64,000 nucleotides of DNA from Skeletonema tropicum (GCA_037178625.1 JAWZXG010000029.1:182650-246649), one strand, 5' to 3'. Shown: positions 1 to 11,800, counted from the stretch's first letter. Notes: generated from the letters alone by a model not told the origin. Numbers and translations: made by a program.

Positions 1-2
1 AT

Positions 3-1319
3 GATGTCGTTTCTCAGGCATCTGAACGAATTCACTCCCATATTTTGGATTCTCTCCAACACAAGCACCATTTGATGAGACATCTTCATGCGCTGAAGCA
101 ATTTCTTTTCCTCGGTCAAGGGGACTTTGTATCATCATTTGTAGAGAGCCTAGATGCCGAGTTTCGTGGGAGGACGTCTACTGCGGGTATTTATAATCAC
201 ACGCTTGCATCATTGTTGGAAGGCTCGTTGCGTACAACCAATGCACGATACCTTCCAAATTATGTTCTGAGGAACCTTGGAGTCCGATTAATGATTGACG
301 AGAGGGATCCTGATAGATACTGGATGGGTCAGCCCCCTAAGAAAAAATCGGAAGAAATGACACCATGGGTTGACAATGAGACATCGATTCAAGACCCCTG
401 GGACTACGTCTGCATTGAGTACCATATTGACAGCCCATTGGATGCAGTCGTTCACGACTCTGCAATGGGAACCTATCACCACGTATTTTTATTCCTCTTC
501 CGCCTCAAACGTGTGGAATGGATGCTCAATAATTCTTGGCGACAAAGCACAGCCTTAAATCACTCAATTCTAGTAGAAACAAAGGCTGGAGGAGCAGACG
601 CCCCCGCAGTCAGTGAAGCTGCAGAGCATTCCTCATACCTTTTGCGAAGGATTTCGTCAACTCGTCAAACGATGCTTCACTTTATCTCGAACTTGCAAAA
701 CTATCTAATGTTTGAAGTTCTCGAAGGTGGATGGGAGGGATTAGAAAGATCAATAAAGAAGGCAAAGTCCCTTGATGATGTAATTGTAGCACACAATTCG
801 TACCTTGGCGAAATCGTAGAAAAGTCACTCTTGGGTGACAAGGGGGATGGTGAAAGCCCAACGCTCGAGACTTTGGTCCAGAAGCTGCTCTCTATTGCGT
901 TGAAGTTTGGCAAGTTTCAAGATCACATCTTTACCAACTCTCTAGCCGGGTTGGACAAAGCTGCAAGAATCCGAAAGGAAGTGGAAGAACGTGCCGAGAA
1001 GGGTGAATGGGGTCGTACTACTTTGGATACCGAAGAAGGAATGGTGTTTTTTTACCTGGCTGATGCCAAACTATATGAGTTTGTCGAACGCACTGCCAAT
1101 GATTTTGAGAAAGTATTCAGCAACCTGTTAAAGATGATGAGTAAACAGGTGGACCAAGTGGATTGGACATCGAGCTTGGATGAAGATCAAGAGGAGACCA
1201 TTGCGGTGGCGAAAACTCACGATGCTCTACCCTTCCTTTTGTTCCGCCTAGACTTTAGTGGCTACTACGCAAGGCAGGCAAGAGAGAAACGAAAGCAAGT
1301 GAAGATGAAACATGTCTAG
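3..1319 (+). CDS. TUBGCP3: Gamma-tubulin complex component 3-like protein, 3' part (5' end outside the window)
   Basis: The frame is open to the left edge of the window, so the gene begins upstream; the first in-frame ATG here is not a credible start. The visible ~438 residues match the C-terminal Spc97/Spc98 (GCP) region. Near the start is a segment ending LGQGDFVSSF, the family's LLLGQGDF signature. It is followed by a YHIDSPLDAVV strand, an LFRLKRVEWMLN helix resembling the family's FLxxxKRxxxxL, and a FEVLEGGWEGL helix. These details fit GCP3 better than GCP2 or GCP4-6. GCP3 helps form the gamma-tubulin small complex, and this C-terminal domain contacts gamma-tubulin at microtubule-organising centres. 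No intron is needed in the visible part. Subfamily assignment is by motif similarity only. Confidence 0.85.
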   Translation, partial: DVVSQASERIHSHILDSLQHKHHLMRHLHALKQFLFLGQGDFVSSFVESLDAEFRGRTSTAGIYNHTLASLLEGSLRTTNARYLPNYVLRNLGVRLMIDERDPDRYWMGQPPKKKSEEMTPWVDNETSIQDPWDYVCIEYHIDSPLDAVVHDSAMGTYHHVFLFLFRLKRVEWMLNNSWRQSTALNHSILVETKAGGADAPAVSEAAEHSSYLLRRISSTRQTMLHFISNLQNYLMFEVLEGGWEGLERSIKKAKSLDDVIVAHNSYLGEIVEKSLLGDKGDGESPTLETLVQKLLSIALKFGKFQDHIFTNSLAGLDKAARIRKEVEERAEKGEWGRTTLDTEEGMVFFYLADAKLYEFVERTANDFEKVFSNLLKMMSKQVDQVDWTSSLDEDQEETIAVAKTHDALPFLLFRLDFSGYYARQAREKRKQVKMKHV

Positions 1320-1800
1320 AAAGATTTATGTTATAATTATTTTTCTCATTCGTAAGTTGCATGATCAATAGCCGGCCAATAAGAAAGAATCAGCACTAGC
1401 ATAGGCTCGGTGGCTTCCCTCATGTGATGATACTCTCGATAGATCAGCTAGCTGTTTATCTACTCATACTTCTACTTAGTCATCCACGACAAACAGGCTA
1501 CTTTTCCTGTCCTTTCCTTCGCGACGAAAAGGTACGATAAAGAGCACACAAGAAAAGATCGGAATCTTTGACACAAAAAAGTTCACTTCCAAAAAGAGAG
1601 AAACTGAACCTCCTCCATCCACTCAAGTTCCACATGGCACCAATGAAAGCACTTCTCAGGTTGAATCTCTCACGCAAGTCTTCCTCTTTCATCCTTTCAT
1701 TCGTTCTATCAAAGTGCCGTTACCATTCATTACAATACCCCGCCCATCAATACATACGCTTTATAAGCCTAACGTGCAAACAATAGTTATAGAATACATC
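1320..1800. other. Intergenic spacer upstream of the ATP phosphoribosyltransferase gene
   Basis: This 481-bp spacer separates two genes on the same strand. It should hold the 3' UTR of the GCP3-like gene and the promoter and 5' UTR of the HisG gene. A TTATAAG stretch at about 1761-1767, some 35 bp before the HisG ATG, is a possible TATA-like element. Small open frames on both strands have no recognisable content. I see no RNA gene or mobile element. Confidence 0.5.
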
Positions 1801-2682
1801 ATGTCAGCCAGCACAGTAAACCCCGATCACTGCCTCTTCGCCGTGCCCAAAAAGGGCCGCCTATACGAAAAAGTTACAGCCATGCTCAAAGGCGCAGGAG
1901 TGGAATACCATCGGGAACCTCGTCTCGACATTGCCATTTGCAAAGATTTGCCCATGACCATGGTCTTTTTGCCTGCTTCTGACATTTCGAAATACGTAGG
2001 CGAGGGAAATGTTGATATCGGGGTTACTGGAATCGATATTGTCGAAGAAAATTGTTCCGAGGTAGAGCGTGTTATGGATTTGGGATTCGGTGCTTGCCGA
2101 CTATGCGTGCAGGCTCCAGTGACGAGTAAGATTACCGACGTTAAGAGCCTTGCCGGAAAACGAATTGTTACCAGCTTTCCCACATTGACAAAGAAGTTCT
2201 TTGATCCCATTGATGCCGAGAAAGGTGTTACGACATCTATCCGATTTGTATCAGGATCTGTAGAGGCGGCATGTGGTTTAGGATTGGCAGATGCTGTTGT
2301 GGACTTGGTGGAGACTGGGACGACAATGAAGGCTGCTGGATTGGAAATTGTTGGAACTGTTCTCGAAACAGAGTCGATCCTTATTACCAACCCTGATTCC
2401 AAGCACAAAAATATGGTCGATTTACTAAAACACCGTATCGAAGGATACATCACATCCAAGAAGTTTGTTATGGTTTCATATAATTGCAGTGCAGATATTT
2501 TGGAAACTGTCTCTAAAATCACCCCCGGAAAGCGTTCACCAACAATCACTGCACTTACTGATGGTGGACACGCCGTGTCAAGCTTGGTCAGCAAGAAAAA
2601 AATTGTTCAGGTTATGGATGATCTCCATGCAGCTGGTGCAAGAGATATTTTGGTCTTTGAACTCAGCAATTCCAGAATGTAA
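1801..2682 (+). CDS. hisG: ATP phosphoribosyltransferase (histidine biosynthesis, first step)
   Basis: A single exon of 293 codons encodes a long-form HisG. The enzyme joins ATP and PRPP to give phosphoribosyl-ATP, the committed step of histidine synthesis. Visible hallmarks are an N-terminal FAVPKKGRL strand, the segment FVSGSVEAACGLG, and the PRPP-binding loop DLVETGTTMKAAGL. A C-terminal region of about 80 residues resembles the ACT-like histidine-feedback domain of long-form enzymes. Length is close to yeast HIS1 (about 297 residues). The ATG at 1801 is chosen because the frame upstream begins only at a GTG and adds no conserved sequence. I see no clear plastid presequence, so the compartment is uncertain. 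The gene converges on the helicase gene, with 147 bp between the stops. Confidence 0.93.
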   Translation: MSASTVNPDHCLFAVPKKGRLYEKVTAMLKGAGVEYHREPRLDIAICKDLPMTMVFLPASDISKYVGEGNVDIGVTGIDIVEENCSEVERVMDLGFGACRLCVQAPVTSKITDVKSLAGKRIVTSFPTLTKKFFDPIDAEKGVTTSIRFVSGSVEAACGLGLADAVVDLVETGTTMKAAGLEIVGTVLETESILITNPDSKHKNMVDLLKHRIEGYITSKKFVMVSYNCSADILETVSKITPGKRSPTITALTDGGHAVSSLVSKKKIVQVMDDLHAAGARDILVFELSNSRM

Positions 2683-2829
2683 ATATATTAATCTAACAGA
2701 GGAGAAATTTTTGGTGTTGCAATTAGCAGTCTGATCTTTACAATATTCGTCTCTCTAAAAACAACGTATTTGTTCTATTTCTATTTACATGTAATCAAAA
2801 ATCATCTATGAGGGGTCGTCTATCTTGGT

Positions 2830-5800
2830 CTATTGAACATTTAAACCAGCCTTTGTCCTATCAACTAAGCAGCCCATATTCTCGCACCACAAAACAAATG
2901 CATCCCAGTGCCTATCGCCTTCCTTTAACGTGTCAGCATCGCCAACCACCACGAGACCATTCTTGGCACGTGTCAGAGCAACATTCATTCTCCTCCAGTC
3001 AGTAAGAAATCCCACTCTACCATGTCGGTTGGATCGAACAGCACTAAATATAATCAAGTCACGTTCCCTACCTTGGTATGCATCGACGGACTTTACTTCA
3101 ATTTCATGTGGAAAGGATTGAGCAAGCGAACGAAATTCTTCATCTCTTGCCATTAGCGACTTGATAAGAGCAACTTGAGCAGAGTATGGAGTGACGATTC
3201 CTACAGAACCATCGAAGCCAGTGTCTTTAGCCAATAGAGACTTCAGTAATTCGACGACTGCTTCGGCCTCGGCATGATTTCTATACGAGGAGGATCCTAG
3301 TAGACCACTACCAGACTCGGAAATTTCTCCCTTTGCCTCATTATCACGACCACCAACTCGAATGAATCTAACAGATGTTCCGGCAGCTGGGTAGTTTGAG
3401 TTGAGGTGAGATGGAAACTGACGCAACTTCGTCAGTGTCGAAGGAGATGTAAGCAGTTCATTGTAGAAGACTGCAGAACTAAATGCAGCTATAGATGGAT
3501 GCATGCGATATTGAACAGAAAGAAGCAGACTGCCGGAGAATCGCTTTCTATAGGAAATGCTTTCGGAAGATGCATTCACTCTCGAAACAGCTTGTCGAGT
3601 GGGTTTGCATTGTATAAACTTTGTCTCTAATGGAGTGTTGTCCTTTTGAGCCGTGACTGTGACAGGTTGTGGCATGATCGAGGCAAGTCTCGACATCAAA
3701 GAGATTGACAGCGGTGATTCACCAGTGGATGATTTGTCACTTCGAACGGTGGGTGGAAGCTGGCAAGGATCTCCAAGCATAACAAGCGAACGGCAGCTGT
3801 TGGTAGACACGATTGGAATCAAACTTGCTGGTTCCACACTCTGACATGCCTCATCAACGATGACAAATGGTAGTGATAAAGGAGGTAAATTGTCAGGCGC
3901 GAATTCGCGAATCGTCCCAAACAGTGTGGTAGAATCTTGCATGTTGCTGCTGCTTTTGTTTTTTGCGTCTTGTTCATCTTCCTCGGGATAGATCCCACAA
4001 GCTGCCAGTAGTTGAGCATCAGCGGCACCCACCGAAGTTGATACGATAACATCTGCCTCACGAAGTGCCCTAGTTGCAGCAATATTACAAGCTTGAATCG
4101 AATCCTTCACTGCCTGAGTAACAGCATCCCGTTTGGCTCTTTCAGCCGAAGGAGAGAGTTTCCTCCTACTGTTTCTTTCAGTCGATTGTTTCTTTACCTT
4201 TGCTGAAATTTCTGCGGCAACATTGATTGCATTCTGTGCATTTGGATCACGCTGAATCGCAGCGTCTAGAGTGTAACTCCACAATGACTCTGACACTCCA
4301 CTTGGCTTACCAACGCGTACAACTTTAAGCCCAAGACTGAGAAACTTCTCAGCCATATTATCAGCGCCCACATTCGAGAAAGCAGTGGCCAATACCTTGC
4401 AATAAGGCGAGATTTTCCGGCATTGGTAAACAAATCCAAACGCAACCGATCCAGCCACAGTGGTCTTTCCCGTGCCGGGAGGCTATGCAAAATTCAGAAG
4501 AATTGAAGATTGAGATTAGGCACACCATTATGTAGTAGAAGCAAACAGAGAAGTTGATCGTCACTTACGCCCTGAATCAAAGTCAACCTGCGTGTCAATG
4601 CTGATCTTATGGCTGTTAGCTGTGAATACATGACAATGAGTCAGTCAAGATGAGGTAAGGGAGGAATTGAGAACAGAAGCATATACACAAAATAACAAAC
4701 ACCATGATCCTAAACCTACCTGCGGCTCATTATACACGGGAAACAACTGACTCGGATTAGCTTTGATGTACGCCATAACTTGATCAGCCCATTGAATAGA
4801 CGCAGGGAGAGGAGGCTTGGCCAATTTCTTCGGCAAGTCACCCAAACTTGGATTTTCAATCCCATCCAGCAGGATGTTTGTTTCATCTTTAATGGCAAAC
4901 GTTGATAATATAGCCTCCTTGAGTAAATTGTCCATTACAAACCCACCCACTCGTTTGTCAAACTTTGGATTTGATACTGGCACCTCACCATTTCGCTGTG
5001 GAACCGAAGTCAATTGTCCCAATGCAGCAGCCATTCGCTTAAATGGTACATCCGAGAAGAATCTATCCACTCTGACACGCAAACTGGGATCACCCTTCCC
5101 TTCATCACCAACATTATTCGAAGCTGGACCAAATGCTGTTGAAAACTTGCCCGCTGGTATGGCAACATCGACATAGGATGGTCCGACATTCAAAACACGT
5201 GCTTCTACGAGAACTGCATCTTTGTTGGTAGGGAGGGATGATACACCAAGAAAGTCTCCCGTTCCACGTGGTTGAAGTGTAATAACAATCACATCATTTG
5301 CAGAGAACTTGTGGTTTGCTGGTAGTGGTGATGATCTTCCTCTTGTATCGTCATCACTTTGGAAATAGGTTGTTGTTGCATCCAGACTCTTTTCCAAGCG
5401 GTACACTTCATCATTGAATAAATTACCCCGTCGCTGTGGATGAACATCAAACATAGCGTGGCCTGCCTCCTCCAACGAAAATGGATCACCAATAGATGCT
5501 TCTAACCGCTGAATGACTTCTGCTTCTTCCATTTGATACTCCTCCGAAATGAGATTGCTAAATGTAGAGTGATAGGACGCTAATGAATTGTACAGTTTCA
5601 ACCGCTTGCGAGCCCGACCTCGACCTCCCGACATGCTGTGATTGTCGACATTCTCCCCTCGAGATCTCAGCTCAACCTTTTTGTGCTTCCATTGCGTTTT
5701 AGACATGGGTGTAGACGACAAGATTTGTGTTGTGGACGATGACGATGATGTGGAGAGAGGCTGAGGTGTGAACGAATCGCTATCCATTTGACCACGTTGC

Positions 5801-5991
5801 AGCCGGGCCGTGCGTTTGTCAGATGCCTTTTGTTTCCTCATGACGAGGCTGGATGATCCTGATGTTAGTGGTCGACTGCTTTGTGTCATTGGTTGAATGA
5901 TTCTCGAACCGTGAAAGGAGGACCATGCTGCTGCCTGTGATAGGAGCATCATTCCAATGATCGATATTATTCTAGCGCGCTGATTCGTCAT
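2830..5991 (-). CDS. Plastid-targeted SF1 helicase, UPF1/SMUBP2-like (3 exons)
   Basis: Exons run 5991-4720, 4619-4569 and 4482-2830 on the minus strand; the introns of 100 and 86 bp are both GT-AG. The product is 991 residues. The middle exon of 17 codons ends in LTLIQG and the third exon continues PPGTGKTT, so the Walker A loop (about residues 442-449) is split by an intron and restored only by splicing. Further SF1 motifs are VIVDEACQ (Walker B), GDPCQLPPT, VQYRMHP, TPYSAQV, DAYQGRERD and NVALTRAK. The best family match is the UPF1/IGHMBP2 (SMUBP2)/SEN1 group; plants have a plastid SMUBP-2-like member. The N-terminus has arginines, a hydrophobic stretch IISIIGMMLL, then AAA|WSSF and a Ser/Thr/Arg-rich tail, a diatom bipartite plastid presequence. 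A role in plastid nucleic-acid remodelling is inference. Confidence 0.88.
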
Positions 5992-6376
5992 CTTTCAAGG
6001 AAGTTGTGTTGTAGGTCCGACAAAGTATGAGGATACTATGGGCAATTGAGCAAGTAAGCTTGTGAAGCACTGGATGAATATATGTCATTCATACGATTCG
6101 TCAACAGAGATAACACCATCTGCTATCTCATCTGCTCATGGTATTTTGTTCTGTTGACATTGAATGAAAGCGGTCAGAAAATCTTTATCTTCTCTCCTTT
6201 GCAAAAAAGATGTGCATCTCTTTTATATGAGTGCAACATGAGAAGAGCAATCCGGCGCGGCACGGCACGCTGCACGCTGTCCCGTGTCCGGCCCACATCA
6301 GCCATGCCATGCTGTGAGATGCATCGCATGCTACCACGCTAGGTACAATTGATAAGAAGTAAAGCATACTGCTGCC
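5992..6376. promoter_or_regulatory. Divergent promoter spacer, helicase / nitroreductase-like gene
   Basis: This 385-bp spacer separates the ATGs of two divergent genes and must hold both promoters and 5' UTRs. It contains a GC-rich patch at about 6250-6310 with repeated GGCAC/GCACGC words. I see no convincing TATA box. Open frames across it are low-complexity and not credible genes. Confidence 0.45.
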
Positions 6377-7492
6377 ATGAATTCTCCATTCCGCTCCCAT
6401 CTTATGCAGCAATTTTATTCGGCTGCTAAAAATCAATCGAGGCCTCCTCTAGTCTTTGCTAGTACCTTTGGGAGTAGGGCTGGCAGCGATGAGCTCAATC
6501 GTCGACAGCTCCATCAGACATCAACAACGTCATCTCCGATGTTATCGTCATTGGATACACACGGTTTGAAGTCTTGTCATCCGATATCATCTTCATCTCG
6601 TTCATTCAGAGAGGCGAGTTATGAAGCTAAATCTGCATCCAATAATGACGCTGCACAACACGATGAGATACATCATGAACCGTCGAAATCAGCGCAGAGT
6701 TTTCAACAAATGATTACTTCTCGACGTACAGTATCAAATTTCATGCACCATCCTCCAACTTTACCAGTAGTAGATGGCGGAATGCAATATCAACACATTC
6801 TCAGTGATGCAATAAAACGAGGTGTCGAATGCGCGTATACGGCACCGAATCACAAAATTAGTGAACCTACAACGTTTCATCGGATCTTGAGCCCATCCAC
6901 TGCTTCGGAACGATTATTGGACATATGTTATGAAGTAACGTATCAAAGGCTACTACTTAACAAACTAAGCGGCGTAGAGGCATGTCGAAACGAGGCAATG
7001 AGAAAGAGAGATAAGTGGTCAAAGATACCTGCATTCATTGTTGCTACAGTTGGCGGAATGGATGATCAGTGCAAGGAAGAAGAAGAACAAGTAGAAGAAC
7101 AATCGCAGTATACGGAATTACAATTCACTCCTCCGCATACAATTCGACAACTAGAAGACTACGCCTCCTCATGTGCATCTGTACAAAATTTTCTATTGAG
7201 TTTACACGCGGAAGGAATTGCATCAAAGTGGGCCACAGGAACCATCATCAGGACCCATGCGCTCCGGCACTTAATAGGTTGTAAGAAGGATGATATGATT
7301 GTAGGGTTGATCATGGTTGGGTGGGCAAAGCGGGTGCCAAGAATGCCTAGGCGGAGAAGAGAATTGGAAGGAGATATATTGAAAGATGTGAGATGTGCAT
7401 ATCTAATTCTTCTCACAGCGTTCATATATCATTATTTGATATTTTCTTATTCTCTCTTGCATTTGATTATTTACATCTTTCATTCAATGTAA
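6377..7492 (+). CDS. Nitroreductase-family FMN-dependent oxidoreductase with N-terminal extension; 3' end uncertain
   Basis: The core matches the nitroreductase (flavin reductase) fold: SRRTVSNF (FMN phosphate contact), APNHKISEPTTF, KIPAFIVATV, and a helix SVQNFLLSLHAEGIASKWATG that corresponds to the family's QNLLLAAxxxGLGSxW segment. These enzymes bind FMN and use NAD(P)H; the substrate cannot be predicted. The first ~110 residues are Ser-rich and basic, starting MNSPFRSHLMQQFYSAAK, which suggests an organellar (perhaps mitochondrial) presequence. An acidic insert of Glu and Gln lies before the last helices. After ILKDV, the frame continues into 30 hydrophobic residues not typical of the family. 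GTGAGA at that point (about 7387) may be an intron donor, so the true C-terminus may differ. Confidence 0.75.
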   Translation: MNSPFRSHLMQQFYSAAKNQSRPPLVFASTFGSRAGSDELNRRQLHQTSTTSSPMLSSLDTHGLKSCHPISSSSRSFREASYEAKSASNNDAAQHDEIHHEPSKSAQSFQQMITSRRTVSNFMHHPPTLPVVDGGMQYQHILSDAIKRGVECAYTAPNHKISEPTTFHRILSPSTASERLLDICYEVTYQRLLLNKLSGVEACRNEAMRKRDKWSKIPAFIVATVGGMDDQCKEEEEQVEEQSQYTELQFTPPHTIRQLEDYASSCASVQNFLLSLHAEGIASKWATGTIIRTHALRHLIGCKKDDMIVGLIMVGWAKRVPRMPRRRRELEGDILKDVRCAYLILLTAFIYHYLIFSYSLLHLIIYIFHSM

Positions 7493-8232
7493 TTGGTTCA
7501 TTTATCAGTATCACTGCTTACTGCGCCTCATACTCGAGCAAGTGCAGTCGGTGAGAGTCGGTGTAAAGATCTTGTTCAAAGAAGATGTGCATCTCTTTAC
7601 GAGCAGTACACCACCTACTTACCCGACCGACCCGATACCCTACCCATCATCCCAGGCCACATGTAAACGCCACATCAACGCAACGCAACGCAACGCAACG
7701 CAACTATCAACAAACATCACCTTCCTATCACCTTCACTGCTTAGACGTTTCGCTGTTCCCAGCTGCATCATATCGGAGAGGGCCGCAACAACCAACAATT
7801 GACTGGATGCAGTGTTAGGCGATCGTAGACATTTGTTTCATTCTGGCCGTACTTTGAGGTAAATATTTTTTATTTCATCTTATTGCTGCGTTGGTTGAGT
7901 GAAAATGACGACAAATAACATGAACTGCCTGAAGTACCATCTCATCTGAGATAGTACAAACAACATGGAGGTTATGATTAGTCTTTCGGATTCACTCACG
8001 ATTCTATCTATAATGTTTTATTTTCCTAGTCGAACTCCAACTCATTTTGTTCTTGTTGATTCTGTTTATAATATTCACAGAAGAGCGAAGAGCGATACTG
8101 CACTTCGATTGGCTTTCTGCTTTCTCCCATTCTCTCCCATTGGTCATAATAACACCAACGGGACAATCGTCAACCCTCTTGCTACGTCTTTGAGGCGGTT
8201 AGCGTACTATACAGCACACAAATAATAATATC
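7493..8232. other. Intergenic spacer with a CAACG microsatellite
   Basis: This 740-bp spacer lies between two plus-strand genes. It contains about six copies of CAACG at roughly 7676-7703, C-rich sequence just before it, and AT-rich sequence near 7860-8050. It should hold the end of the nitroreductase-like gene and the promoter of the small membrane-protein gene. An in-frame extension of the upstream gene via an intron into 7510-7800 is possible but unsupported. No RNA gene is seen. Confidence 0.45.
7676..7703. repeat. (CAACG)n microsatellite
   Basis: About six uninterrupted copies of the pentamer CAACG lie in noncoding DNA. The array is short and probably length-variable between alleles. 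Confidence 0.8.
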
Positions 8233-8721
8233 ATGGCATCAAAGCTTATAGATGATGGATTGGCAGTATTAGATCATTTGGCCGCACGTGTGACTGCCTC
8301 GGCACTTACCGGATTGGGATGCGGTGCTGCCTTTGCAACATACAAAGGATACCCAATACCGAAAACATCTCTGTCGGCTTCTTTATCTTGTGCGCTAGTT
8401 TCAACAGCCTGCTTTAGTGTGGAGCGTCTAGCGTTTGGAGTAATCACCCGAGGAACAGAACAATTCAGTAACGATGATAATTCAGAGTCATCCGCAATAA
8501 AATCAATAACGAATTCAAATGTTGTGTATGCATCACATGCACTAGGTGGATTTTTTGGTGGAGGGATTGCTGGGTTCTTATTCCAAGGTCATCCCTTTGC
8601 TGGGGCATTTCTATTAACACCTATCATGCTCTGTGCTGGAAAAATGGAGTTGAAAGTTGAAGAATACAAAACTGAAAGACTGAGACAATTTGTGCAGGAT
8701 GATACTGGTAGGAATTCATGA
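8233..8721 (+). CDS. Small glycine-rich multi-spanning membrane protein, unknown function
   Basis: The ATG at 8233 opens a 162-residue frame with a normal stop. The protein has several hydrophobic segments with small residues: about 20-40 (ASALTGLGCGAAFATY), 47-65, and 100-130 (HALGGFFGGGIAGFLF, then GAFLLTPIMLCAG). It ends in a charged tail. The GGFFGGGIAG segment recalls glycine-zipper helix packing as in Tim17/22/23-type or complex I-associated small proteins, but I cannot assign a family. Codon use resembles its neighbours. The gene converges on the RelA/SpoT-like gene with 92 bp between stops. Confidence 0.65.
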   Translation: MASKLIDDGLAVLDHLAARVTASALTGLGCGAAFATYKGYPIPKTSLSASLSCALVSTACFSVERLAFGVITRGTEQFSNDDNSESSAIKSITNSNVVYASHALGGFFGGGIAGFLFQGHPFAGAFLLTPIMLCAGKMELKVEEYKTERLRQFVQDDTGRNS

Positions 8722-8813
8722 ATAATCTACGCTTACCACCTTTCTCTCTTTTGTTACATCCATATATTATTCTCGTTTACTTTTTAGTGCTATAAATATA
8801 TTTGAACAATTGC

Positions 8814-11800
8814 CTACATTGTGGCTGCGGCTCCATCCAAAGACCAATATGTTTTCCTCAAACTCAACCAAAGAGCTCTTGACTCTTCCACGACCTCTTG
8901 CTGTTTTTCAAGCTTTTCTTTCTCAATTGACGATGGATCAAGAAGCGCTTCGCAGATGCTCTCCCAAGCACCGCAGTGGTCGGTTACACACAATTCAGTT
9001 AAGTCAGGTTCGTAATCTTCATCGTTCGATCTCTCGGCATTTTTTATCTTCGCTTCCATCAATGATGCAACCTTGAACTTGTGCTGCCTTTTGAGAGACT
9101 CGTGAAGTTTTCTCATGAAAAGCAGTGTTTCTTCGTGTCGTGGTCCAAAAATCAGGGAGTCTGATCGTACTCTCACCAGCCTTGACAGAACCTTCTCAGC
9201 AGAGCCAAGGCGCCCCTTTTTGAGGTAGATACATGCAAGTGCGAAGTAGTCTCGAATATTCTCCTCCTTACCTGGATGCAGGTCCTCCAAACGAACCTTT
9301 TGAGTGGCATCCTCGCCCACACTGATGAGTTCGGAGAGAAACGTTCGGTTAAGCCCACTTAGTGTCTTCTTTATATCGTAAGTCGTTGTGCTGTCCACAT
9401 CATTCGCCTTGCATGCCTTATAATGCGCATATCCTTTCCCTTCCTTGATGTTCCACATCTGTTCAAGATGAAGTTGAATTTCGCAGATATGTCCATCAAC
9501 ATCAATGTTTATCTTGCAATCTCGGTATCCACCCGCAAGAGGAGCATGGTCGGCCCTCAAATTCGAGAGCTTTATCCTTCGGACAATGTCTTTATACTTG
9601 GTGAGTATTATCTCCATCACCGCAAGAAGGGTGGCAATATCTTTGGCGAACATTGCCACCCGACAGTAATCAGTCACAAGAAGGGGGTCTCCACCGTACT
9701 TCTTCGTGCATTTCGTCAGTGCTTCAGATGCCTTCTTGATTGGACCGACGGCAAAGGTCTTCATACTCAACTTTGCTCCAATGTCAAAGCAAATTTCTTT
9801 TAACTTCGGCATGGCTACTACTGCATCCTCAACTAAACGGTGGCAGATGCGGATAGGACTCGTATCAGCGTATTCTTTCCTGTTCTGCTGCTTTATGAGC
9901 TTGTCTTCGTTTGTGCATCCATCGTCACCACTATCGGCGATACCAACCAAAGAATTGAGGTATGGATAGAGAGGATCCTTCTTCAGTTGATGGAACTCGT
10001 AATCGTAGAGTCTACTCTCAAAAAGCAGATTGTTTACATCTGAATAAAAGTACCAAGCGTTCACGGCAGCCTTATCATGATTCTTGAACAGAACGTTACC
10101 AGGCAACTCCATCTCTTCTTCGGTAGGAGGTTGCTCAACGCCTTCGCTCCAAAAGGATTCGTTCGTAAAGACAGTTTCTGGGACCTGTGATGTTGACTCT
10201 CCCGGTAGAGGAAACTCTTCTTCTTCTTCTTTTGGAACGACCTCGATCTGTTCATGTGTGGCCTTGATTGCTTCGTCTATTCCATGGTGCGCTCTCTCAA
10301 ATGCAAACTTGTGATTGTCCTCTCGAGAAGCATACGAGGATGATTGTGGAAGAGATGGATTGGTGGTTATTTCGTTGATCTCTTGAAGAACTGTGGACCT
10401 CACTCTGGGTAATGATGCTACTTTAGCTTCCTCGTCATCACCGTAGCACCCCTGAATCTGTACCACTGTACTTTTCTTCTGGTAGAAGTCTTGGATTGCC
10501 TTCAAACGAGCATCCAGCGCTAATCGGATCTCTTCATCAGCAACGTGAACTTTCAACTCTGCGTGATATTGTGCACGCAATGATTCGTAGTAGATTCGTT
10601 CTGCGACCAAATCATGATTTGCAACATTGACAACCTTCCCGAAAATAGAGTTCTTGGTAGAAATAGATCCATCACTGAGGACAACGCTGTGCCTAGGAGG
10701 AGTGAGAGTCTTTTCTCTGTCTTTAGTTGCAATATAGTCGACCTTATTCGAATTTGAACAAGTCTGGGTGGTGTCCGAGTCGTCAGTAGCTGACTTTTCT
10801 TCTTCGTCGGCAGTCATCAGCGCGGACTCGGGGCTTAGGCTTTCAGCCGATGCTTTGACTATTACTTCTTTGTTCAACATCCCATTCCAATCACGTAACA
10901 GACTACCTCCTTCGACGTTCCTTGGAGCTATTGATTCATCTTTAGCATCAACCGATAATGTACGATCCTCATTTTCGCCATTCTGATCCACCTCTGATTC
11001 GTAGTCTTTGAAAGAGTCGTCATTAACCTCATCGACTGCCTTTTTCACTTCCTTTTCTTCCACGTCATCTTCTTCCTCCGGTGACGATGCATCCGAGGAA
11101 GAAGTATCCCAACGATTCGCAGCAGCAGCAACAGCCTTGTTCGCTTGACGCATTGCCAAGAGTTGTGCAACTGGAGTGTCCGACTTGACTGTGTCAGTCT
11201 CCTCAAGCGACATGGGCTGATTATTAACACCGACTTCCACTTCATCAATAGTGTCAATTGAGAACCCCATAATTGAGCTTCCTGAGTAGGTGGAAGGGCT
11301 GGCGGCACTCTGATGGGTAAGATTGATAGAGGATCCATTTATACTGCTTTGCTTGGAATAATCTGTCGCTCTACTGAGAGTTTCTGCCTTCTCAATCAAG
11401 AGATTTGTTGCAGGTTTGGATGGATCTAACAAATTCTCTGCGCTCGATTCATTCTCTTCGCTTGATTCATCCTCCGAATCAAGGAAAGGGTTTGTTGTAG
11501 CAGGCAGTTCTTCTGCACTAAATTCGTCTTCCGACTCTACAACTGGGTTGTTTGCACCAGTCTTCTCCGATGATTCGGTCGAGGATTGATCGGTTGCCAA
11601 TACATCGCGGCTGCGGTCAAGCATATTCCTGATTCGCAACTGAACCGGATTGTTGTTTGAAGAGACGGCCGTACTCACACTATCAAATGTATTGAGGCTG
11701 ATGTCACTTCTAAAGTGATACTCCTTCTTCATGGCACGTAACATTGAAACTTTTTCCTTTAATGCATTGATTTCTTCGTCACCACCGATGCGAGGACTGT

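Noticed and set aside
1827..2594. A 255-codon open frame antisense to HisG
   Set aside because: It is a shadow of the HisG codons on the opposite strand; the plus-strand protein has full family hallmarks.
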